A stretch of DNA of 32,723 nt from Nitrosomonadaceae bacterium (GCA_014190895.1 BJGV01000015.1:1-32723); one strand, 5' to 3'. Shown: positions 1-10,206, numbered from the stretch's first letter. Numbers and translations: made by a program. The notes: generated by a model not told the origin, from the sequence alone.

Positions 1-23
1 CCATAGCCACCAGCTCCTACCCC

Positions 24-230
24 TCACCCTACTCCTAACCCTACCCCTAACCCTAACCCATAACCATCATATCTACCGTAATACCCTCTTCCACCATAAC
101 CCCCATGTCCTCCACGATAACCACCCCCACCATAGTAATGACCACCCCCACCCCCACGTGCCCACAATGAATTATCAAGCATTAGTCCTAGTAAGCTAAT
201 GGCAAGGCACGTTAATTTAATTGTCTTCAT
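24..230 (-). CDS. Secreted glycine-rich protein, possibly interrupted
   Basis: The ORF encodes 68 residues. It opens with a signal-peptide-like N-terminus: Lys at 2 and 5, a hydrophobic core at about residues 6-18, and a likely cleavage after Ala24 in the LWA context. The remainder is almost wholly Gly with Tyr, Arg and His, and ends in alternating Gly-Leu/Gly-Val. The role is unknown; low-complexity Gly/Tyr proteins of this type are usually exported or surface-associated. The ribosome binding site is weak. The stop is a TGA at 24-26, but the same frame continues past it to the window edge with eight more codons of the same style (G-V-G-A-G-G-Y-G). The stop may therefore be a recent nonsense change from a GGA glycine codon, and the protein may originally have been longer. 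It is a plausible real gene, but composition alone cannot prove expression. Confidence 0.5.
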   Translation of the reverse strand: MKTIKLTCLAISLLGLMLDNSLWARGGGGGHYYGGGGYRGGHGGYGGRGYYGRYDGYGLGLGVGLGVG

Positions 231-1242
<1,012 letters not shown>

Positions 1243-1273
1243 TAGCATTTAAAATCCGAAGTGTTTTTTACTT

Positions 1274-1302
1274 ACTCATTCATGATTTTGGAATGGGTTT
1301 TT
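1274..1302 (+). terminator. Weak intrinsic terminator after adk
   Basis: The arms 1274-1281 and 1291-1298 can form an 8-bp stem (one G-U pair) with a 9-base loop, followed by a run of five T. It lies 32 bases past the adk stop and would partly separate adk from pfp. Confidence 0.45.
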
Positions 1303-1432
1303 ATGTTATCAATTGATAGCCTTGTTGTTTTTGGCAGATACCATTATAAATCGAGGTATCTTGATACAAAATGTGTGCCGCCATAAATGGTTAGTAGAAT
1401 TATAAAAATTTCGAATAAATAAAAAGGAAAAT

Positions 1433-2692
1433 ATGGTGGTAAAAAATGCATTTTATGCCCAATCTGGTGGAGTGACTGCTGTTATTAATGCATCCGCTGC
1501 CGGCGTTATTGAAACTGCACGTCGATACAAGGAAACAATTAATAAGGTTTACGCTGGTCGTAATGGAATTATTGGCGCACTAACCGAGGATTTAATTGAC
1601 ACGAGTAAAGATACCGTTTCAGCTATTAAATCTCTACGCTATGCTCCTTCTGGTGCTTTTGGTTCTTGTCGCTATAAACTCAAGACTCTCGAACAGAATC
1701 GACGCGAATATGAGCGCTTAATTGAAGTCTTTGAGGCTCATAATATAGGATATTTCTTTTATAATGGCGGGGGTGATTCTGCTGATACTTGTTTGAAAGT
1801 ATCGCAGTTAGCCAAGAAGTTGGGCTATTCTATTCAAGCAATTCATGTTCCAAAAACAGTAGATAACGATTTACCTATTACCGATTGTTGCCCCGGCTTT
1901 GGTTCGGTTGCCAAATATATTGCCGTATCCACGCGTGAAGCAAGTTTTGACGTAGCTAGTATGTCGAAGACATCAACGAAGGTATTTGTTTTAGAAGTGA
2001 TGGGCCGTCATGCTGGTTGGATTGCAGCGGCAGGTGGTTTAGCGTCGAGCAAGGATTGTGAAATTCCTGTTGTTATTTTGTTTCCAGAAATTACATTCGA
2101 CCGAAAAAAATTTACAGCAAAAGTAGATAGTTACGTTAAAAAATTTGGCTATTGCTCGGTAGTAGTATCCGAGGGCGTTAAGAGCGCGGACGGAGCTTTT
2201 CTTTCTGATCAAGGTTTGCGCGATGCCTTTGGTCATGCCCAATTAGGAGGTGTAGCACCCATAGTAGCAAATATTATCAAGGACGACTTGGGTCTTAAAT
2301 ATCACTGGAGTGTGGCTGATTATTTGCAGCGCGCTGCTCGTCATATTGCATCTAAGACGGATGTTGATCAAGCTTATGCAATGGGCAAGGCTGCGGTAGA
2401 ATTTGCTATTAAGGGATATAGTGCGGTAATGCCCACAATAGACCGTCTGTCCAACAATCCTTACAAATGGAAAGTTGGCATGGCCCAATTACTTAAAGTC
2501 GCCAACGTAGAAAAAATGATGCCTAGTAATTTTATTAGTAAGGATGGCTTTGGTATTACTGAGAAATGTCGTGAGTATCTTGTGCCACTCATTAGGGGCG
2601 AAGATTACCCACCTTATAAGAACGGTCTACCTAATTACGTGCGTTTGAAAAATATAGCTGTTAAGAAAAAATTGAGTGATTTCAAGATTTAA
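1433..2692 (+). CDS. pfp: Pyrophosphate-dependent 6-phosphofructokinase
   Basis: The 419-residue product belongs to the PfkA family and phosphorylates fructose 6-phosphate using pyrophosphate, reversibly. It begins with the family N-terminus AQSGGVTAVIN and carries NGGGDSADT, the PKTVDND catalytic segment and EVMGRHAGW for substrate binding. The Asp after the glycine run and the Lys in PKTVDND are the replacements that distinguish PPi-users from ATP-users, where Gly occupies these places. The ATG at 1433 has an AGGA Shine-Dalgarno 5-6 bases upstream. The gene sits between adk and a membrane pyrophosphatase, a neighbourhood seen in nitrosomonads and betaproteobacterial methylotrophs. This suggests a PPi-linked carbon metabolism in which the enzyme can run in both glycolytic and gluconeogenic directions. 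Confidence 0.93.
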   Translation: MVVKNAFYAQSGGVTAVINASAAGVIETARRYKETINKVYAGRNGIIGALTEDLIDTSKDTVSAIKSLRYAPSGAFGSCRYKLKTLEQNRREYERLIEVFEAHNIGYFFYNGGGDSADTCLKVSQLAKKLGYSIQAIHVPKTVDNDLPITDCCPGFGSVAKYIAVSTREASFDVASMSKTSTKVFVLEVMGRHAGWIAAAGGLASSKDCEIPVVILFPEITFDRKKFTAKVDSYVKKFGYCSVVVSEGVKSADGAFLSDQGLRDAFGHAQLGGVAPIVANIIKDDLGLKYHWSVADYLQRAARHIASKTDVDQAYAMGKAAVEFAIKGYSAVMPTIDRLSNNPYKWKVGMAQLLKVANVEKMMPSNFISKDGFGITEKCREYLVPLIRGEDYPPYKNGLPNYVRLKNIAVKKKLSDFKI

Positions 2693-2794
2693 ATTATCTT
2701 ATTTATCAAACAATAGGCAGGTTTTTAATGTAAAATTGCCGGGTCAATATTTCATGTAAGTTCTTAAACGGTCTGACTTTAACTGGAGATTTAA

Positions 2795-4831
2795 ATGGGT
2801 GCTGGTTTAATTATTGCCATTGTTTGTGCGATGGCGGCGTTGCTGTATGGGGCGTTATCAATCAAATGGATTGTGGCCTTGCCAAGTGGTAACGAGCGTA
2901 TGCGTGAAATTGCTACGGCAATCCAGCAGGGCGCATCCGCTTACCTTAATCGACAATATGCCACCATCGGCATCGTTGGTTTAATTTTATTAGTAGCTAT
3001 TTTTGCCGCATTAGGTTGGCAAACCGCTGTTGGCTTTGCTCTTGGAGCTTTTTTGTCTGGTCTTGCTGGTTATGTGGGCATGAATGTTTCTGTTCGTGCC
3101 AATGTGCGCACAGCAGAAGCAGCCAAAAATGGTCTAGGTGCGGCGCTGGATGTTGCTTTTAGAGGTGGTGCAATTACTGGTATGTTAGTGGTTGGTTTGG
3201 GTCTGTTAGGCGTAGCGGGTTACTATGCATTTCTTACCACTGGTTTGAATGTTCCCGTAACAAAAGCAACTCATGCTTTAGTCGGACTAGCCTTCGGTAG
3301 CTCACTGATCTCTATTTTTGCTCGCCTTGGTGGGGGTATTTTTACTAAGGGTGCAGATGTAGGCGCGGATTTGGTGGGCAAAGTTGAAGCCGGTATTCCT
3401 GAGGATGATCCGCGTAATCCAGCGGTGATCGCTGATAATGTTGGCGATAATGTAGGCGATTGTGCTGGCATGGCTGCAGATTTATTTGAGACCTACGCCG
3501 TAACTATTATTGCTACTATGCTACTTGGCGGCTTGTTGATTGCCCCTGGCAATCCGAATGCGGTACTTTACCCCTTAGTTTTAGGTGGTTTTTCTATTAT
3601 CGCCTCAATTATTGGTTGTTATTTTGTCAAGGTTCGCGAGGGCGGCAAAATCATGAACGCACTTTATCGTGGACTAGCTGTTGCCGGTATTCTAGCGGCA
3701 ATCGCTTATTACCCTATTACTAGTGTAATGATGGGTGATGGAGTGATGATCAGTGGCCAATTAATCACCTCTATGAAACTGTATCTTGCAGGACTGGTTG
3801 GTCTAGTACTTACTGCAGCCATGGTCTGGATTACTGAATATTACACTTCTACTGAGTACGCACCGGTACAACATATTGCCGAGGCTTCTAGTACCGGTCA
3901 CGGTACTAACGTTATTGCTGGTCTGGGTGTATCAATGAAATCTACAGCCGCTCCGGTAATTGCTGTATGTCTTTCAATCTGGTGTGCACATGAATTAGCG
4001 GGTCTTTATGGCGTAGCTGTTGCTGCAACGTCAATGCTATCCATGGCTGGTATTATTGTAGCGCTCGATGCCTATGGACCAATTACCGATAATGCTGGCG
4101 GTATTGCGCAAATGGCCGATTTACCACAGGCAATTCGTGACATTACCGATCCTTTGGATGCCGTTGGCAACACTACCAAGGCAGTGACGAAAGGTTATGC
4201 TATCGGTTCTGCTGGTTTGGCTGCATTAGTTTTGTTTGCAGATTATACGCACGGACTCTCTGATGTTGGTAAAATCGTCACCTTTGATCTGTCCAACCAT
4301 ATGGTAATTATCGGTCTCTTTATAGGTGGTATGGTGCCTTATTTATTTGGGGCCATGGCAATGGAAGCTGTTGGTCGTGCCGCAGGTTCTGTGGTAGTAG
4401 AGGTCCGTCGTCAATTCCGAGAAATTAAAGGTATTATGGAGGGCACGGCTAAACCAGATTATTCCAAAGCCGTAGATATGGTAACTAAAGCGGCCATTAA
4501 AGAAATGGTCGTTCCGTCTCTATTACCTGTAGCGGTGCCGGTGATCGTTGGTTTAGTGCTTGGTCCAGTGGCTTTAGGTGGGGTACTAATCGGCGCCATT
4601 ATAACTGGTATTTTTGTAGCCATTTCTATGACCGCCGGTGGTGGTGCCTGGGATAATGCCAAGAAATATATCGAAGATGGTCACTATGGCGGGAAGGGTT
4701 CGGAGGCACACAAGGCCGCCGTGACTGGGGATACTGTTGGTGATCCTTATAAGGATACTGCTGGTCCAGCCATTAACCCACTTATTAAGATCATGAATAT
4801 TGTTGCGTTATTAATTGTTCCTTTGTTGTAA
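2795..4831 (+). CDS. hppA: K+-independent H+-translocating pyrophosphatase
   Basis: The product is 678 residues, very hydrophobic, and has the typical size and about 16 membrane spans of the M-PPase family. It hydrolyses pyrophosphate and pumps protons out of the cytoplasm. The PPi-binding signature [11 protein letters not shown] begins near residue 187 and is followed by the acidic [21 protein letters not shown] stretch and a second acidic motif [14 protein letters not shown] near the C-terminus. The GNTTKAVT motif has Lys (about 462) and Thr (about 465) at the positions that mark K+-independent enzymes; K+-dependent ones have Ala there. The start has the Shine-Dalgarno TGGAG 7 bases upstream. 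It follows pfp by about 100 bases. PPi made in biosynthesis could thus either drive proton pumping or feed phosphofructokinase. Confidence 0.95.
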   Translation: MGAGLIIAIVCAMAALLYGALSIKWIVALPSGNERMREIATAIQQGASAYLNRQYATIGIVGLILLVAIFAALGWQTAVGFALGAFLSGLAGYVGMNVSVRANVRTAEAAKNGLGAALDVAFRGGAITGMLVVGLGLLGVAGYYAFLTTGLNVPVTKATHALVGLAFGSSLISIFARLGGGIFTKGADVGADLVGKVEAGIPEDDPRNPAVIADNVGDNVGDCAGMAADLFETYAVTIIATMLLGGLLIAPGNPNAVLYPLVLGGFSIIASIIGCYFVKVREGGKIMNALYRGLAVAGILAAIAYYPITSVMMGDGVMISGQLITSMKLYLAGLVGLVLTAAMVWITEYYTSTEYAPVQHIAEASSTGHGTNVIAGLGVSMKSTAAPVIAVCLSIWCAHELAGLYGVAVAATSMLSMAGIIVALDAYGPITDNAGGIAQMADLPQAIRDITDPLDAVGNTTKAVTKGYAIGSAGLAALVLFADYTHGLSDVGKIVTFDLSNHMVIIGLFIGGMVPYLFGAMAMEAVGRAAGSVVVEVRRQFREIKGIMEGTAKPDYSKAVDMVTKAAIKEMVVPSLLPVAVPVIVGLVLGPVALGGVLIGAIITGIFVAISMTAGGGAWDNAKKYIEDGHYGGKGSEAHKAAVTGDTVGDPYKDTAGPAINPLIKIMNIVALLIVPLL

Positions 4832-4847
4832 ATATATTCAATTCTAT

Positions 4848-4881
4848 GAGGCGCGTCAGAAAGTGTGGCGCGTCTTTTTTT
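4848..4881 (+). terminator. Intrinsic terminator after hppA
   Basis: The arms 4848-4855 (GAGGCGCG) and 4869-4876 (CGCGTCTT) pair over 8 bp with two G-U pairs, around a 13-base loop. A run of seven T at 4875-4881 follows. It lies 17 bases past the hppA stop and closes the adk-pfp-hppA unit, just before a convergent gene. Confidence 0.75.
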
Positions 4882-4921
4882 GATGCAGGTTTATTTTCTA
4901 CCTGATTTCTGTTTACTCGTC

Positions 4922-5095
4922 CTATATAGTTTCTGGTGAGCTGTTATTTATCTCTATGAGATCTTGAGACGGATCTAGATCTTCATTAGGCTGTTTCTGA
5001 ACCTTATCTAGCTTGCGCTGTTTTTTCTCTTCTTGTTTCTTTTTCTTATTCAAATCTCTTTGGCGCTTTGCGTACTGAAAATTAGGTTGTGCCAA
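4922..5095 (-). CDS. Small Lys/Arg-rich protein, TTG start
   Basis: This unrecognised small gene encodes 57 residues. The N-terminal half is strongly basic: AQPNFQYAKRQRDLNKKKK, then QEEKKQRKLDK, probably one charged helix. The C-terminal third is acidic and polar (NEDLDPSQDLIE). No signal peptide or membrane segment is seen. The pattern PNF-Y-KRQRDL followed by Lys-rich helix resembles short conserved hypothetical proteins of betaproteobacteria; the function is unknown, and nucleic-acid or ribosome binding would be a guess. No ATG or GTG is available; TTG at 5095 is preceded by an AAAGGTGA Shine-Dalgarno five bases upstream. It is convergent with hppA, from which a terminator separates it, and lies downstream of the cysteine desulfurase on the same strand. 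Confidence 0.65.
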   Translation of the reverse strand: MAQPNFQYAKRQRDLNKKKKQEEKKQRKLDKVQKQPNEDLDPSQDLIEINNSSPETI

Positions 5096-5203
5096 TTTGT
5101 CACCTTTGAATAGATATTTCTCGGAAGATAGATTCGAAATATTTCTTTTATTGCCTTGTTTATTTTACGCTGAAATATGTAATTTATCTCAATCTTTAAA
5201 TCA

Positions 5204-6367
5204 TCAATTTGGCGCCACTAATGTATTTATGCTTCTTAGCATCTTTACTACACTATTTAATGCTATAAGAAAATCTTTGATCTCTGTAATTGTGTTGCCA
5301 CTTCCTAAGCTTACGCGCACGGCGCATCTAGCCAGTAGTGGTTCTACTCCCATAGCTTCTAGTACGTAGCTCTGACCAGGAGTTACACTGGAACATGCAG
5401 CGCCGCTGGCAACTGCGAATCCTGCTTTATCAAGACAGATAACTAAAGTTTCGCCTTCGATGTCAGGTAGTGCAAAATAACAGGTATTGGGTAGACGTGA
5501 CGCACTTAAACCAAAAATAATAGCACCCATGTTTAGCAATCTTTCTTCCAAATATTCGCGTATTGTTGAAATATGCACAGTCATTTCTGTTATACGATTC
5601 TGAGCTAATTGACAAGCTAAACCAAAACCCACAATAGCGGGAATATTCTCAGTGCCAGAACGAAATCCATTCTCATGACCGCCCCCAAAAATAAGAGGTT
5701 TGAGTAATAATTTCTTATCTATTACTAATGCTGCCGCACCTTTTGGGCCATAAATTTTATGGGATGATAATGTCATTGCATGCACTTTAAGTGAAATAAA
5801 ATCTAATGGAATTTTTCCAAACGCCTGTATTGCATCAGTATGTATCCAAGCACCAGTATTTCTAGCTTTTTCTGCAATTGTCGCCACATCCTGAATCACG
5901 CCAGTTTCGTTATTAGCTAACATCACAGATATTAAACTAGGCCGCTGTTCTGATATAGCTCTATCGGCGTCATCTAGATCTATTTGTCCAGATTTATTTA
6001 CCGCTAGCTTTCTTAAGCTCCACTTATTAACTGTCCCTCTTGTTAGTTCTTGAGTTGGACGCATAATGCAAGGGTGTTCAATTGCGCTAACAATAATCCG
6101 TGAGGGTTTTAGATACCCCGCTGTCCCCTGTATAAATAAATTATTAGCTTCAGATCCACCACTAGTAAAGATTACTTGTGAAGGTTGTGCGCCAACTGAG
6201 CTCGCTACTTGCTCACGCGCTCGGTTTACCGCTTGACGGGCAACAGTGCCAAGAGAGTGAGGACTAGAGGGATTGCCAAATTTTTCTTTGAAGTACGGCA
6301 TCATCGCATCGAATACTTCATTATCTATCGCAGTGGTAGCATTATGATCAAAATATGTTTTTTTCAT
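5204..6367 (-). CDS. Cysteine desulfurase, NifS/IscS type
   Basis: The 387-residue product is a PLP-dependent class V aminotransferase fold enzyme that takes sulfur from L-cysteine as a protein persulfide for Fe-S clusters and thio-modified tRNA. It starts at the family motif YFDHNATT and has His98 in IEHP, LANNETGVIQD, and the PLP-binding Lys204 in SSHKIYGPKG. The sulfur-carrying Cys325 lies in SGAACSS. It is somewhat shorter than classical IscS (about 404). No iscR, iscU or hscA neighbours are present. It is 46 bases downstream of trmJ on the same strand, an echo of the suhB-trmJ-isc arrangement of many proteobacteria. I leave the symbol open between nifS-like and iscS; the activity call is firm. 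Confidence 0.9.
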   Translation of the reverse strand: MKKTYFDHNATTAIDNEVFDAMMPYFKEKFGNPSSPHSLGTVARQAVNRAREQVASSVGAQPSQVIFTSGGSEANNLFIQGTAGYLKPSRIIVSAIEHPCIMRPTQELTRGTVNKWSLRKLAVNKSGQIDLDDADRAISEQRPSLISVMLANNETGVIQDVATIAEKARNTGAWIHTDAIQAFGKIPLDFISLKVHAMTLSSHKIYGPKGAAALVIDKKLLLKPLIFGGGHENGFRSGTENIPAIVGFGLACQLAQNRITEMTVHISTIREYLEERLLNMGAIIFGLSASRLPNTCYFALPDIEGETLVICLDKAGFAVASGAACSSVTPGQSYVLEAMGVEPLLARCAVRVSLGSGNTITEIKDFLIALNSVVKMLRSINTLVAPN

Positions 6368-6413
6368 TCCTTGGTCCGCATCTTATTTCTATGCAATTTA
6401 ATTTGTATTGTTT

Positions 6414-7154
6414 TCACTGGATTCTTTTTTTTATATTTTTTTCAATAGAATTAAGAATTCCACGTAATATATTTATCTCTTCTTTTTCTAATCGAGCACG
6501 GGAAAACAGGCGACGCATGCGCTGCATTAATCGTTTTGGTTCTCGAGGATCAAGAAAGTTGGTATCAATCATTATCTGCTCCAGATGACAGTAAAACAAC
6601 TCGATATCGTTGAAGTTAGCTAACGTACCTGATTCCTGTGATAGACAATTAGTTTTTGGTAACGCCATCTGTAATTCATAAGTCATAACTTGGACGGCGC
6701 TGGCAAGATTAAGAGAAAGGTAATTGGGATCGGTTGGAATATGCACAATAATCTGACATTTACTGACTTCTTCTGTAGTAAGACCAGACGCCTCTGCACC
6801 GAAAACTAACGCCACTGGACCTTTCTGGGCTTGATCAAGAAGTTTTTGGGCGCCTTGACGCGAGTCAAATGTGTCATGCGAAAGATTCCGTCGACGAGCA
6901 GTAATTGCCGCCACTAGGACAGTTTTGTTTAGAGCTTCATCAAGATTCGTACAGATTTTGGCTTTATTTAGGACGTCCCAAGCCCCAACAGATCGCGCTT
7001 CAGCCTCCTTATCGGGGAATATTTTTGGATTCACCAGATAGAGTGAGTTTATTCCCATTGTTTTCATGGCTCTCGCGGCGGCACCGATATTTCCTGGGTG
7101 ACTAGTATGACTTAATACTATACGGACATTATCAAGCGGCAATAAGAAATTCAT
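6414..7154 (-). CDS. trmJ: tRNA (cytidine/uridine-2'-O-)-methyltransferase TrmJ
   Basis: The 246-residue SPOUT-class (TrmH-like) methyltransferase is predicted to 2'-O-methylate position 32 of the tRNA anticodon loop, using S-adenosylmethionine. The knot motifs are present: HPGNIGAAARAMKTMG (motif 1), VFGAEASGLT (motif 2) and LSLNLASAVQ (motif 3). The C-terminal region after about residue 170 is the basic extension typical of TrmJ, rich in Arg. It begins 44 bases from divergent suhB, so the two share a short promoter region. Confidence 0.88.
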   Translation of the reverse strand: MNFLLPLDNVRIVLSHTSHPGNIGAAARAMKTMGINSLYLVNPKIFPDKEAEARSVGAWDVLNKAKICTNLDEALNKTVLVAAITARRRNLSHDTFDSRQGAQKLLDQAQKGPVALVFGAEASGLTTEEVSKCQIIVHIPTDPNYLSLNLASAVQVMTYELQMALPKTNCLSQESGTLANFNDIELFYCHLEQIMIDTNFLDPREPKRLMQRMRRLFSRARLEKEEINILRGILNSIEKNIKKRIQ

Positions 7155-7198
7155 ATTAAAATGCTACCTTCCTAAAAATATTTAAATTCGTTAAAAAT

Positions 7199-8005
7199 AT
7201 GCATCCCATGCTTAACATAGCAGTAAAAGCTGCTCGCCGTGCTGGTGGTATCATTAATCGGGCCGCCCAAAATCTAGATTCATTGCACATATCTCGTAAG
7301 GCGCATAATGATTTTGTTAGCGAGATAGATAGATTGTCCGAGGACACCATCATTAAGATACTATTAGATACTTATCCAGATCATTCAATTTTAGCAGAAG
7401 AAAGTGGCTCTAGAGGTGATCCAAGAAAGTCTGAATATCAGTGGATTATCGATCCACTAGATGGCACTACTAACTTTCTCCATGGCTTGCCTCAGTACTC
7501 GGTATCCGTTGCTTTAATGCATAAGAATATATTAACTCAAGCAGTAGTCTATAACCCACATGCTAATGAATTATTTACTGCCAGTCGTGGGAGAGGGGCT
7601 TATCTTAATGATCGCCGTTTACGTGTAAGTAAACGTACTAATCTCGGAGATTGTTTGATAGGAACCGGTTTTCCATTTCGTGAGTTTTCACATGTAGATT
7701 CTTATCTTGAGATGTTTAGAGATATCATGCCCATAACTGCGGGCATTCGTCGTCCTGGCTCCGCCGCCCTAGATTTAGCCTATGTAGCCGCTGGACGTTA
7801 CGATGGTTTCTGGGAATTAGGATTATCATCGTGGGACATTGCGGCCGGTTGTTTGCTTGTCACCGAAGCAGGTGGACTTGTGGGTGATTTAGAGGGAAAT
7901 GACACTTATCTGCAGAGTGGGCACATTGTTGCGGGTAATCCAAAAATATTTGGACAGTTATTGAAGGTAATTTCACCACACCTGACCAAGGAACTTAGAT
8001 TTTAA
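7199..8005 (+). CDS. suhB: Inositol-1-monophosphatase family protein SuhB
   Basis: The 268-residue product has the complete metal and phosphatase signature: Glu67-Glu68 in [20 protein letters not shown] with Asp85 and Asp88, and [15 protein letters not shown] near the C-terminus. In proteobacteria SuhB hydrolyses inositol phosphate in vitro. It also joins the Nus complex that prevents premature termination of rRNA transcription. The N-terminus [16 protein letters not shown] matches the family start. Its placement, divergent from trmJ, is conserved across proteobacteria. Confidence 0.92.
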   Translation: MHPMLNIAVKAARRAGGIINRAAQNLDSLHISRKAHNDFVSEIDRLSEDTIIKILLDTYPDHSILAEESGSRGDPRKSEYQWIIDPLDGTTNFLHGLPQYSVSVALMHKNILTQAVVYNPHANELFTASRGRGAYLNDRRLRVSKRTNLGDCLIGTGFPFREFSHVDSYLEMFRDIMPITAGIRRPGSAALDLAYVAAGRYDGFWELGLSSWDIAAGCLLVTEAGGLVGDLEGNDTYLQSGHIVAGNPKIFGQLLKVISPHLTKELRF

Positions 8006-8109
8006 GGGGGGGCAGTTATTGATTACGGTGCCAAGATAAACACAGTAAGAAATAATAGCCATAAGAAGGGCAACCGTATTTATTTTATTGATGGTCTCAG
8101 AAAATTATA

Positions 8110-8589
8110 TCAGTGCTCTTGATCATGTAAGCCATGAACATGGCCATGCGAGAGCTCCTCTTTGGTGGCTGGTCTTACATCAGTAACCGTACAATTGAAA
8201 CGTAGAGTCATTCCAGCGAGCTTATGATTCCCATCTACAATTACCTCATCTTTGGTAATGCTAGTGACAGTATAGATTAGGTTATTACTGGAACCCTCTT
8301 TGCCACCCTCAAATTGCATGCCAATTATGAGATCTGGAGGAAATGAGCTACGTAACTCTGATCGCACCAATTTTTTATTGTATTCGCCGAAAGTATTCTC
8401 GGGTTCCATAAGAATAGAGCAGGTATAGTCTTTTTCCATGTTATGTAATTTTTCTTCAACCATAGGGAAAATACCGTCGTAACCACCATGTAAATAACTG
8501 ATTGATGAGTCTGATTTTTCTAAGGTATTTCCAGACGAATCTAGTAGTTCATATATAATAGATACAACAGTATTTTTTTTAATTTGCAT
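8110..8589 (-). CDS. slyD: FKBP-type peptidyl-prolyl isomerase, SlyD-like
   Basis: The 159-residue cytoplasmic protein is a proline isomerase and chaperone. The N-terminal strand (KKNTVVSIIYELLDSSG), YLHGGYDGIFPMVEEKL and the VDGNHKLAGMTL segment form the split FKBP domain, with an insert-in-flap chaperone domain between them (about residues 70-125). The C-terminus is short and has several His (SHGHVHGLHDQEH), a reduced form of the metal-binding tail of E. coli SlyD. It converges with suhB. The spacer of about 100 bases between them shows no clear terminator. Confidence 0.85.
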   Translation of the reverse strand: MQIKKNTVVSIIYELLDSSGNTLEKSDSSISYLHGGYDGIFPMVEEKLHNMEKDYTCSILMEPENTFGEYNKKLVRSELRSSFPPDLIIGMQFEGGKEGSSNNLIYTVTSITKDEVIVDGNHKLAGMTLRFNCTVTDVRPATKEELSHGHVHGLHDQEH

Positions 8590-8767
8590 GCTATTTATTC
8601 CTTATTAAAGTCATCTTGACATTGTATATAATCAAAGTGTACTCATCTCCCAGTTTTCAGGATGCTCGGATACCTTTTTAATTTATCTTACAAAACGCAG
8701 GTCAATTATTTTTTATAATTTTGCTCTCAATATTTCAACTCAAACAGCTAATAAGTTAGGGCGATTA

Positions 8768-9364
8768 TTATAATTTATCAATCATCCTCTCTACAAGTTT
8801 TTTGACAGGCGAGAAACTGCGTCGATGCACTACTGATGGCCCATGTTTCTGCAGAGCTGAAATATGCCCCTTAGTCGGATACCCTTTATGTTGATCGAAT
8901 CCATAATTTGGGAAGCAGTGATGTAATCTAAGCATTTCAGCGTCACGTGCTGTCTTAGCCAGAATTGAAGCAGCAGAGATTTCTGGTACTAGGTTGTCCC
9001 CTCCAATAATAGTCTCAGTAGGAAAATCTAGACAAGGACTGCGATTTCCATCTACTAAGACCTTATTGGGAACAAAAGAGAGACTCTCAACTGCACGCTT
9101 CATGGCCAGTAAGCTAGCTTGTAGAATATTTAATTGATCTATCTCTTCAACTGAAGCAAAGGCAATTGCCCATGCAATTGAACGCGTTTTAATAATAAGC
9201 GTTAGATCATCTCGTTTTTTCTCACTCAATTTCTTTGAATCTGCTAACCCCGCTATTTTGTAATCCGGATCAAGGACTACACAGGCTGCAAATACTGGTC
9301 CTGCCAGAGGCCCTCTACCGGCCTCATCTACGCCACAAATCCATTCAAATTTCTTCACCAGCAT
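8768..9364 (-). CDS. rnhB: Ribonuclease HII
   Basis: The 198-residue enzyme removes ribonucleotides from DNA and RNA-DNA hybrids. It shows [14 protein letters not shown] near residue 11 with the catalytic Asp-Glu pair, [15 protein letters not shown] with the third acidic residue, and [12 protein letters not shown] with the fourth. The tail [18 protein letters not shown] is typical. In beta- and gammaproteobacteria rnhB normally directly follows lpxB; here the nearest upstream gene is fabZ, 271 bases away, and both lpxA and lpxB are absent. Confidence 0.95.
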   Translation of the reverse strand: MLVKKFEWICGVDEAGRGPLAGPVFAACVVLDPDYKIAGLADSKKLSEKKRDDLTLIIKTRSIAWAIAFASVEEIDQLNILQASLLAMKRAVESLSFVPNKVLVDGNRSPCLDFPTETIIGGDNLVPEISAASILAKTARDAEMLRLHHCFPNYGFDQHKGYPTKGHISALQKHGPSVVHRRSFSPVKKLVERMIDKL

Positions 9365-9635
9365 CCCCTGTGTACTCTTAAATTTTTATGCATTGAATTA
9401 TAAGAAAAAATACCGAGGAAATGACTCTTAATATAAAGATTAATAATCTCTAATTTATCGTCAAATATTATTAAAATAAATAAATTTTTAATGTATTCTG
9501 CAATCTATAAAGAGACGTAAAAGTATGATTGCAAATCAGTTTATAAGATATCAATGTCAAGTAAGTTTTGTGACAAGACATCTCAACTTTTTATTGTTTT
9601 AATTCTTTAGTTTTTGTATTTATTTTGGAAAGGCA
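9365..9635. other. AT-rich spacer where lpxA-lpxB would be
   Basis: This 271-base gap between fabZ and rnhB is very AT-rich and holds no ORF of note on either strand. No recognisable hexapeptide-repeat (LpxA) or LpxB remnant was found by eye. It is unusually long for this otherwise tight cluster and is most simply the scar of deleted genes. Confidence 0.5.
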
Positions 9636-10079
9636 CTATACATTTCGCATTGTGCACATTAACTTGGCTTCTGTGACTAGTTGACCATCTACTTCCGCTT
9701 TGGCAGAGTATTTCCATACACCCTTTATCTGTCGCAGTATCTCTACTTTAAGCGTTAATTGATCTCCAGCTTGTACAGGTTTTTTAAAACGAGCTTCATC
9801 TATGCCAACAAAATAATAAATTGAATCGTTATTAGTCTTTGCATCCATAGTTTTGAGTGTCAGAATTCCTGCAGCCTGTGCTAGCGCCTCAATAATAAGT
9901 ACACCAGGCATGATTGGGTGATGAGGGAAGTGACCGACAAAAAAAGGCTCGTTAATAGTCACATTTTTTAGTGCAATAATATCTTTACCTGGCTGGCAAG
10001 AAAGCACTCTATCCACCAATAAAAAAGGGTAGCGGTGCGGTAGATATTTTAAAATTTCGTGGATGTCCATAGCATGCAA
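9636..10079 (-). CDS. fabZ: (3R)-hydroxyacyl-ACP dehydratase FabZ
   Basis: The 147-residue hot-dog-fold enzyme dehydrates 3-hydroxyacyl-ACP in fatty acid elongation. It has [13 protein letters not shown], catalytic His50 in [12 protein letters not shown] and catalytic Glu64 in EALAQAAG. Two starts are possible: TTG at 10079 (M-H-A-M-D-I-H) with AAGGG nine bases upstream, or ATG at 10070 (M-D-I-H-E-I-L) with no useful Shine-Dalgarno; I favour TTG. In relatives fabZ lies between lpxD and lpxA. Here both flanking lpx genes are missing, but fabZ, which all membrane lipid synthesis needs, remains intact. Confidence 0.95.
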   Translation of the reverse strand: MHAMDIHEILKYLPHRYPFLLVDRVLSCQPGKDIIALKNVTINEPFFVGHFPHHPIMPGVLIIEALAQAAGILTLKTMDAKTNNDSIYYFVGIDEARFKKPVQAGDQLTLKVEILRQIKGVWKYSAKAEVDGQLVTEAKLMCTMRNV

Positions 10080-10206
10080 GATTATTTACCCTTTGTATTT
10101 ATGAAAAATTTCTTCAAAAAAGACCGTTATTTGCTCGATAGTACTTTAAATAAATTGTTAGTCACACTCATGCATTAATTAAACCTTTTAACAATGATTA
10201 ATGAAT

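Noticed and set aside
26-60. CCCTAA-like repeats resembling telomeric sequence
   Set aside because: The run is short and irregular and is explained by Gly-Leu/Gly-Val codons of the glycine-rich frame on the minus strand.
5097-5369. 90-residue plus-strand ORF
   Set aside because: It overlaps the cysteine desulfurase antisense, has no recognisable domain or ribosome site, and is a frame shadow.
8006-8109. Shared terminator between convergent suhB and slyD
   Set aside because: No stem-loop with T-run was found in the spacer on either strand.
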